This document shows positions 59,922 through 64,000 of a stretch of 64,000 nt of DNA, in pieces; the stretch's first letter is position 1; each line of letters opens with the position of its first letter. The notes under the pieces are model-generated. The model searched no databases. It was given only the letters and a program-made list of their open reading frames with translations, and had not been told where the DNA came from. The stretch comes from Thauera sedimentorum (GTDB taxonomy: Bacteria; Pseudomonadota; Gammaproteobacteria; Burkholderiales; Rhodocyclaceae). The stretch spans positions 1,470,586 through 1,534,585 of the forward strand of contig NZ_JACTAH010000002.1 in the NCBI RefSeq assembly GCF_014489115.1, written 5' to 3'. The position numbers and the translations under genes are program-made.

Positions 59922-61226
59922 CTACGCCTCGCCGGGTGTCGCCGGCGCTTCGGCGCCGGGCGCGGCCGGGCGGAACAGGCGGACGGTCCGCACCATGCGG
60001 TCCTGCGTCTGTACCACCTCGATCGGTGTGTCGGCAATCTTGATCGACAGGCCGCCCTCGGGGATGTCCTGCAGGTGCTCGAGAATAAGGCCGTTCAGCG
60101 TCTTGGGACCGTCGAGCGGCAGCTTGAGGCCAAGCTTGCGGTTGAGCTCGCGCAGGTTCTGGCTGCCGTCGACCAGCACGCTGCCGTCTTCTCCCCAGCT
60201 CACGCGGTCGCCGCTGTCCGGCACGCTGGTGGTGAATTTGCCGATCAGCTCCTCGATGATGTCTTCCAGCGTGATCAGGCCGAGCAGTTCACCGTACTCG
60301 TCCACCACCAGGGCCATGCGCTGATGGTTCTCCTGGAAGAACTGCAACTGCGTGTAGATGGACGTGTCGGCCGGCACGAAATACGGCTTGCTCACAAGTT
60401 CGCGGATTGCCTCGCGGCCGAACTCGCTGTCGAGCACATGGCCGAGCAGGCGGCGCAGGTGCAGGATGCCGATCACCCGTTCCGAGTCGTCCTCGAACAC
60501 CGGCAGGCGGGTGTGATAGCTGGTGGCCAGATGCTGGCGGATCTCGTCTTCCGGCGCCGACAGATCGATGCTCTCGATCGCGCCGCGGGCGGTCATGACA
60601 TCTTCCACGGTGATGTTCTCGAGATCGAACAGGTTCACCAGGATGCTGCGGTGCTTGGCAGGAATGTACTGGCCGGACTCCAGCACCATGGAGCGCAGTT
60701 CTTCGATCGACAGGCTGGCGTGGCCTTCCTCCTGCACAGGCTTGAGCCGCAATACGTGCAGCAGTCCGCTGACGAAGAGGTTCACGAACCACACCGCGAA
60801 GTAGGACACCTTCAGCAGGAAGCTGAGCGGATAGCTGACGATCGGGGCGAGCCGGTCCGCATGGTGCGCCCCGATGACCTTGGGGGTGATCTCCGAGAAC
60901 ACCAGGATGAAGAAGGTCAGCAGAACGGTGCCGGCGCCGAGCGCCCAGCGCTCCTCACCGAACAGGTGGATGGTGATCACGCTCGACAGGGTGGCCGCTG
61001 CGATGTTCACCAGGTTGTTGAACAGCAGGATGACGCCCAGCAGGCGGTCCGTCTTGCCCAGCAGGTCGAGGGCCAGGCGGGCGCCGGTATGGCCCGCCGC
61101 GGCACGTGAGCGGAGTTTGTATCGGTTGGCGGCCATCATGACCGTTTCGGTCATGGAGAAGGCCCCCGAGAACACGAGCAGCAGGACCAGCGAAGTCAGC
61201 TGCAGCGAAAGGGAATATTCGGGCAC
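59922..61226 (-). CDS. HlyC/CorC family transporter (CNNM/DUF21 with CBS pair)
   Basis: The 434-residue protein has an N-terminal DUF21/CNNM membrane domain (about 1-190, VLLLVFSGAFSMTETVMMAANRYKL and later NNLVNIAAATLSSVITIHLFG). A CBS pair follows (about 205-330, DVMTARGAIESIDL and ALVVDEYGELLGLITLEDIIEELIG), then a C-terminal CorC/HlyC domain (LRELNRKLGLKLP, TLNGLILEHLQDIPEGG). Members take part in Mg2+/Co2+ handling or efflux. It lies upstream of the pil genes with 69 bases of spacing and downstream of a CcsA-like gene. Confidence 0.93.
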   Translation of the reverse strand: MPEYSLSLQLTSLVLLLVFSGAFSMTETVMMAANRYKLRSRAAAGHTGARLALDLLGKTDRLLGVILLFNNLVNIAAATLSSVITIHLFGEERWALGAGTVLLTFFILVFSEITPKVIGAHHADRLAPIVSYPLSFLLKVSYFAVWFVNLFVSGLLHVLRLKPVQEEGHASLSIEELRSMVLESGQYIPAKHRSILVNLFDLENITVEDVMTARGAIESIDLSAPEDEIRQHLATSYHTRLPVFEDDSERVIGILHLRRLLGHVLDSEFGREAIRELVSKPYFVPADTSIYTQLQFFQENHQRMALVVDEYGELLGLITLEDIIEELIGKFTTSVPDSGDRVSWGEDGSVLVDGSQNLRELNRKLGLKLPLDGPKTLNGLILEHLQDIPEGGLSIKIADTPIEVVQTQDRMVRTVRLFRPAAPGAEAPATPGEA

Positions 61227-61304
61227 GCGGGTGCGTCGGTAGGGAGGAAGGCCGAGTATTCCGCCCGCCCGTGGCGCCTGTCAAGGCAAGCCGGCGCGGA
61301 TGCC

Positions 61305-62135
61305 TCAGTTTGCCCGGGTGAGCAGGACCTCGACGACGAAGCGGCTGCCGACATAGGCCAGCATGAGCGCGACGAATCCGGCCAGCGTCCAGCGCAGCGC
61401 CACCCGGCCGCGCCAGCCGCGCAGGTGGCGACCGGCCAGCAGGGTGCCGAACAGCAGCCAGGAGATGATGGCGAACACCGTCTTGTGGTCCACGCGGAAC
61501 GCCTGCCCGAACAGCGTCTCGGAGAACGCGATGCCGGACACCAGGGTCAGCGTGAGCAGCACGAAGGCGATGCCGATCAGGCGGAATAGCAGCGCTTCCA
61601 TGGTGAGCAGCGGTGGCAGGCCGGCCAGCGCGCGGGTGAAGCGCGCGTTGTGCAGCTGGCGCTCGGCCACCGCCATCAGCATGGCGTGCAGCGCGGCCAG
61701 CGTGAACAGGCTGTAGGCCAGCATGGCAATGATGAAGTGCGCACGGAAGGCCGGCGAGCCGGCATTGGTCAGAACGTGCTCTCCGGGAAACAGTGCCGGC
61801 AGCAAGGCGCCGACCACGCCCGCGGGCATCGCCAGCGCGTGCAGGCCGTCGAGGCGCGCATACAGGGTTTCCACCCAGTAGAAGCAGATCGCCAGCCAGA
61901 TCATCAGCGATATCGCCACGCCGAAGCCGAAGCGCATCTGCCCGCCCGGAAACAGCGCGGCGTGCAGGGCGGCGCCGTGCACCGCCAGCGCGGCCAGCAG
62001 CAGCAGGCGCTCTCGGGTCGACATGCATTGCCGCGCGGTGCTCTTGCCGCTACCGATCCAGCAGGTGCGCCAGAAGTACAGGCCCAGGGCGCCGTACAGC
62101 GAGGCGGGAACGAGATGAAGTAGAATCTTGGCCAT
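61305..62135 (-). CDS. CcsA/HemX-like inner-membrane cytochrome c assembly protein
   Basis: The 276-residue protein has about eight membrane segments. The region RAHFIIAMLAYSLFTLAALHAM and the later RVDHKTVFAIISWLLFGTLLAGRHLRGWRGRVALRWTLAGF (in parts) match the CcsA/YpjD-like family, including conserved His in the membrane-edge segments. The usual WWD motif of true CcsA is not seen, so it is the short YpjD-like type found next to ffh in many proteobacteria. ATG 62135 is divergent from ffh with 41 bases between them, so both promoters must lie in or overlap that short gap. Confidence 0.85.
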   Translation of the reverse strand: MAKILLHLVPASLYGALGLYFWRTCWIGSGKSTARQCMSTRERLLLLAALAVHGAALHAALFPGGQMRFGFGVAISLMIWLAICFYWVETLYARLDGLHALAMPAGVVGALLPALFPGEHVLTNAGSPAFRAHFIIAMLAYSLFTLAALHAMLMAVAERQLHNARFTRALAGLPPLLTMEALLFRLIGIAFVLLTLTLVSGIAFSETLFGQAFRVDHKTVFAIISWLLFGTLLAGRHLRGWRGRVALRWTLAGFVALMLAYVGSRFVVEVLLTRAN

Positions 62136-62176
62136 ATAGCCCGCAGTTTACTCCAACGCCGGAAGCGCCAGACAAC

Positions 62177-63538
62177 ATGCTCGACAATCTCACCCAGCGC
62201 CTGTCCAAGGTCGTCAAATCCCTGCGCGGCCAGGCCCGCCTGACCGAGGACAACATCCAGGAAGCGATGCGCGAGGTGCGCATGGCCCTGCTGGAGGCCG
62301 ACGTCGCCCTGCCGGTGGTCAAGGACTTCATCGCGCGGGTCAAGGAAAAGGCGGTCGGCCAGGAAGTCATCGGCTCGCTCTCTCCCGGCCAGGCGCTGGT
62401 CGGCGTGGTGCACGACGAGTTGAAGGCGCTGATGGGCGGCACCCATACCGGGCTCGATCTCGCCGCCCAGCCGCCGGCGGTGATCCTGATGGCCGGCCTT
62501 CAGGGCGCGGGCAAGACCACCACCACCGGCAAGCTCGGCAAGCTGCTCACCGAGCGCATGAAGAAGAAGGTGCTGGCGGTGTCGGCCGACGTCTATCGCC
62601 CGGCGGCCATCGAGCAGTTGAAGACGGTGGCCGGCCAGGCCGGCATCGAGTTCTTTCCCTCGACCCCGGACCAGAAGCCGGTGGACATCGCGCTGGCCGC
62701 GCTCGATTACGCCCGCCGCCACTACTTCGACGTGCTGCTGGTCGATACCGCCGGTCGGCTGGCGATCGACGAGGCGATGATGGCCGAGATCCAGGCCCTG
62801 CACGCCGCGGTCAAGCCGGTCGAGACCTTGTTCGTGGTCGATTCCATGCTCGGCCAGGATGCGGTCAATACCGCGCGCGCCTTCAACGACGCGCTGCCGC
62901 TCACCGGCGTGGTGCTGACCAAGCTCGACGGTGACGCGCGCGGCGGTGCGGCGTTGTCGGTGCGCCACGTCACCGGCAAGCCGCTCAAGTTCGCCGGCGT
63001 GGGCGAGAAGCTCTCCGGGCTGGAGGAATTCCACCCCGAGCGCATGGCCAGCCGCATCCTCGGCATGGGCGACATCCTCGGCCTGGTGGAGGAAGCGCGC
63101 CGCGGGGTGGATGAGGACAAGGCGCGCGCCTTCGCGCAGAAGCTCAAGACCGGCAAGGGCTTCGACCTCAACGATTTCAAGGAGCAGATCGGCCAGATGC
63201 GCAGCATGGGCGGCATCGGCGCGATGCTCGACAAGCTGCCCGCGCAGTTCGCCCAGGCCGCCGGCAAGCTGCAGGGCGGCGCGGAAGAGAAGGCGGTCGG
63301 CCGGATCGAGGGCATCATCAACTCGATGACCCCGCAGGAGCGCGCCAAGCCGGAGATCCTCAAGGCCAGCCGCAAGCGCCGCATCGCCGCCGGCGCCGGG
63401 GTCACGGTGCAGGAGGTCAATCGCCTGCTCAACCAGTTCGAGCAGACCCAGAAGATGATGAAGCAGTTCTCCAAGGGCGGCATGCAGAAGATGATGCGCG
63501 GTCTCAAGGGCATGCTGCCCGGCGGCATGATGCGCTGA
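62177..63538 (+). CDS. ffh: Signal recognition particle protein
   Basis: The 453-residue SRP54/Ffh GTPase has the N domain (MLDNLTQRLSKVVKSLRGQA onwards), then the G domain with GLQGAGKTTTTGKLG (G1), VDTAGRLAIDEAMM (G3), TKLDGDARGG (G4) and GVGEKLSGLEEFHPERMASRILGMGD. The methionine-rich M domain ends KMMKQFSKGGMQKMMRG. It binds 4.5S RNA and delivers signal-peptide proteins to FtsY. ATG 62177 is the standard start; the open frame upstream to 61793 is a shadow of the CcsA-like gene. It is divergent from that gene. Confidence 0.97.
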   Translation: MLDNLTQRLSKVVKSLRGQARLTEDNIQEAMREVRMALLEADVALPVVKDFIARVKEKAVGQEVIGSLSPGQALVGVVHDELKALMGGTHTGLDLAAQPPAVILMAGLQGAGKTTTTGKLGKLLTERMKKKVLAVSADVYRPAAIEQLKTVAGQAGIEFFPSTPDQKPVDIALAALDYARRHYFDVLLVDTAGRLAIDEAMMAEIQALHAAVKPVETLFVVDSMLGQDAVNTARAFNDALPLTGVVLTKLDGDARGGAALSVRHVTGKPLKFAGVGEKLSGLEEFHPERMASRILGMGDILGLVEEARRGVDEDKARAFAQKLKTGKGFDLNDFKEQIGQMRSMGGIGAMLDKLPAQFAQAAGKLQGGAEEKAVGRIEGIINSMTPQERAKPEILKASRKRRIAAGAGVTVQEVNRLLNQFEQTQKMMKQFSKGGMQKMMRGLKGMLPGGMMR

Positions 63539-63560
63539 TCAGGCAGCCTCTACGCGCGCC

Positions 63561-64000
63561 ATGCAGCAGATCTTCGTCTCGTTCACCCGCGCGCTGCGCA
63601 GCCTCGGGCAGCGCGGCATCCTGTGGCAGCTGATCTGGCCCGGACTGGCTGCGGCCCTGCTGTGGCTGGTGGTGGCAATCTTCAGCTGGGGGGCGCTGGT
63701 CGACGGCGTGGTGAGCTGGGTCCAGGGCTGGACCTGGGTTGGTCCGTGGGTCAGCGAATCCGAGGTGGCCGGCGGCGTGTTGCTGGTGCTGGCCAAGATC
63801 GTGGTGTTCCTGCTCTTCGTGCCGATGATCTACGTGACCGCCGCGATGCTGGTGGCGGTGATCGCGCTGCCGATCATGCTGGAGAAGGTGGCCCTGCGCG
63901 AGTACGCCGATCTCGAGCAGCGGCGCGGCGGCTCGAATCTCGGCAGCGCGTGGAACTCCGCGCTTGCGGCGGTGCTGTTCCTGGTCGGTCTGTTGGTGTC
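63561..64000 (+). CDS. EI24/CysZ-like membrane protein, partial
   Basis: The frame starts at ATG 63561, 22 bases after the ffh stop, and is open to the right edge, so the C-terminus is missing. The 146 visible residues contain at least three hydrophobic segments (LIWPGLAAALLWLVVAIFSW, VLLVLAKIVVFLLFVPMIYV, LAAVLFLVGLLV) and LPIMLEKVALREYADLEQRRGG, consistent with the EI24/CysZ-like membrane family. Function is unknown; a sulfate-permease-like role is only a family-level guess. Confidence 0.75.
   Translation, partial: MQQIFVSFTRALRSLGQRGILWQLIWPGLAAALLWLVVAIFSWGALVDGVVSWVQGWTWVGPWVSESEVAGGVLLVLAKIVVFLLFVPMIYVTAAMLVAVIALPIMLEKVALREYADLEQRRGGSNLGSAWNSALAAVLFLVGLLV

Overview
The window reads as chromosomal DNA of a GC-rich betaproteobacterium, most likely a Rhodocyclales relative (Thauera/Azoarcus/Zoogloea type). 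That is an inference from three things: the high GC (70-77 % in several hand-counted 60-base lines), a full exosortase-A (XrtA/PEP-CTERM) exopolysaccharide locus, and the housekeeping order fmdB - DUF502 - aspS, pilB-pilC-pilD, corC-like, ccsA-like, ffh. I see no rRNA, tRNA, CRISPR array or intact transposase gene.

Layout. 1-2620: LolA-like protein (cut by the window edge), MacB/LolD-type ABC ATPase and a DUF1302-like outer-membrane protein. 2634-3395 (minus): exosortase-associated acyltransferase. 3569-27919 (plus): the main EPS/XrtA operon. It runs export lipoprotein, chain-length protein, tyrosine autokinase, outer-membrane protein, XrtA ATPase, WecB epimerase, DUF3473 deacetylase, FemAB protein, glycosyltransferases, exosortase A fused to EpsI, amidotransferase, CapK/PaaK-like adenylate-forming enzyme, O-antigen-ligase-like protein, second deacetylase and two GT2 enzymes. 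28116-43609 (minus): a second block with glycosyltransferases, pyruvyltransferase, methyltransferase, two flippases, an asparagine-synthase-like protein, PLP decarboxylase, acyl-CoA ligase, a tandem FemAB-like protein and an aminotransferase-like protein. 43865-46510 (plus): acyl carrier protein, two exosortase-associated hydrolases and a TPR protein. 46511-62135: mostly minus-strand genes (VanZ-like, argB, hsp20, barstar/ribonuclease pair, response-regulator/TPR protein, aspS, DUF502, fmdB-like, pilD, pilC, pilB, CorC-like, CcsA-like), with one small plus-strand CWC gene at 50301. 62177-64000 (plus): ffh and an EI24-like membrane protein cut by the window end.

How it fits together. The glycosyltransferases build a repeat unit, the flippases move it across the inner membrane, and the chain-length protein, autokinase, export lipoprotein and outer-membrane protein handle assembly and export. 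XrtA should cleave PEP-CTERM proteins at the membrane. The ligase, decarboxylase, carrier protein and hydrolases look like a carrier-protein-based side pathway of unknown product. No PEP-CTERM substrate, priming sugar transferase or PrsK/PrsR regulator is in the window.

The most unusual structure is a pair of short terminal-inverted-repeat elements (12513-12818 and 20935-21171). Both sit exactly at a stop/start junction of the EPS operon, both are flanked by TGA, and both supply the A of the next gene's ATG. Two lower-GC patches (about 29.3-33.9 kb and 40.1-43.0 kb) suggest cassette exchange, the second with edges inside flanking genes.
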